A DNA stretch of 15,208 bases from Asticcacaulis sp. (GTDB lineage: Bacteria; Pseudomonadota; Alphaproteobacteria; Caulobacterales; Caulobacteraceae). The position numbers were made by a program, and so were the translations under genes. The notes under the pieces were generated by a model that was not told where the DNA came from, did no database searches, and saw only the letters and a list, made by a program, of their open reading frames with translations. The stretch is taken from the NCBI RefSeq assembly GCF_020217185.1, contig NZ_JAIWNX010000186.1, positions 1 to 15,208 on the forward strand, given 5' to 3'. Below, piece by piece: positions 15,121 through 15,208 of this stretch (the first letter of the stretch is position 1; each line of letters opens with the position of its first letter).

Positions 15121-15208
15121 AGCGGAATGATTTCTACTGGAATCATTCCGCTCAAGCCGCCATTGAGGCGGCGGCCAAGGTGGCGAAGCCACCGCCCGGC
15201 GAGGGGCT
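15121..15208 (+). repeat. Dispersed palindromic repeat, copy 2 (may run off the right edge)
   Basis: Same orientation and layout as 2089-2175. AGCGGAATGATT (15121-15132) pairs with AATCATTCCGCT (15141-15152), and one more T.G wobble extends the stem to 13 bp on the plus strand. The GCCGCC/GGCGGC and GGTGGC-GAA-GCCACC hairpins follow. It lies 23 bp after the operon terminator. Whether the long hairpin found beside copy 1 also follows here cannot be seen. Confidence 0.85.

Noticed and set aside
1..15208. CRISPR array, tRNA or rRNA genes
   Set aside because: No regularly spaced repeat series and no cloverleaf or rRNA-like segments were seen on either strand.

Overview
This is a GC-rich (about 60%) stretch of an alphaproteobacterial genome. 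The protein styles suggest Caulobacteraceae, with Asticcacaulis my best guess: a P. stutzeri-type RhaI, a DeoR-type rhamnose regulator, long polysaccharide-degrading enzymes, and dispersed palindromic repeats. That genus call is an inference from recognition, not a search. The whole window reads as a utilization locus for rhamnose and the rhamnogalacturonan I (RG-I) backbone of pectin.

Layout. Positions 1-651 (minus) hold the start of a Tat-exported DUF1961 protein that runs off the left edge. It lies 40 bp behind L-rhamnose isomerase rhaI (692-2032, minus). A 434-bp divergent intergenic region (2033-2466) carries one copy of a dispersed hairpin repeat, a second long hairpin, a candidate operator and a leader that can hide a ribosome binding site. 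On the plus strand come rhamnulokinase rhaB (2467-3984) and a DeoR-family regulator (4123-4971). Convergent to them on the minus strand is a three-gene run: a CE12-type rhamnogalacturonan acetylesterase (7898 or 7919 down to 6564), L-rhamnose mutarotase rhaM (6558-6241) and an AAA/DUF4143 ATPase (6173-4977). The ATPase has no obvious metabolic role and carries its own 18-bp perfect palindrome. Divergent from the esterase, the plus strand has a 1320-residue secreted GH43-like + GH35 fusion (8094-12056), a cytoplasmic GH105 unsaturated rhamnogalacturonyl hydrolase (12089-13285), a GPH-family sugar:cation symporter (13442-15055), a strong intrinsic terminator, and a second copy of the dispersed repeat at the right edge.

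How the genes fit together (inference). Outside the cytoplasm the fusion enzyme trims arabinose/galactose side chains and the esterase removes acetyl groups from RG-I. A lyase, not in this window, would release unsaturated oligosaccharides. The symporter imports them and GH105 removes the unsaturated galacturonate to free rhamnose. RhaM, RhaI and RhaB convert rhamnose to rhamnulose-1-phosphate, under control of the DeoR regulator. The aldolase step, an alpha-rhamnosidase, the RG lyase and any TonB-dependent receptor are absent and must lie elsewhere.

The least explained features are the dispersed repeat whose imperfect pairs are all G.U on one strand, the ATPase with its palindrome, the switch-like rhaB leader, and the Tat-exported DUF1961 protein tied to rhaI.
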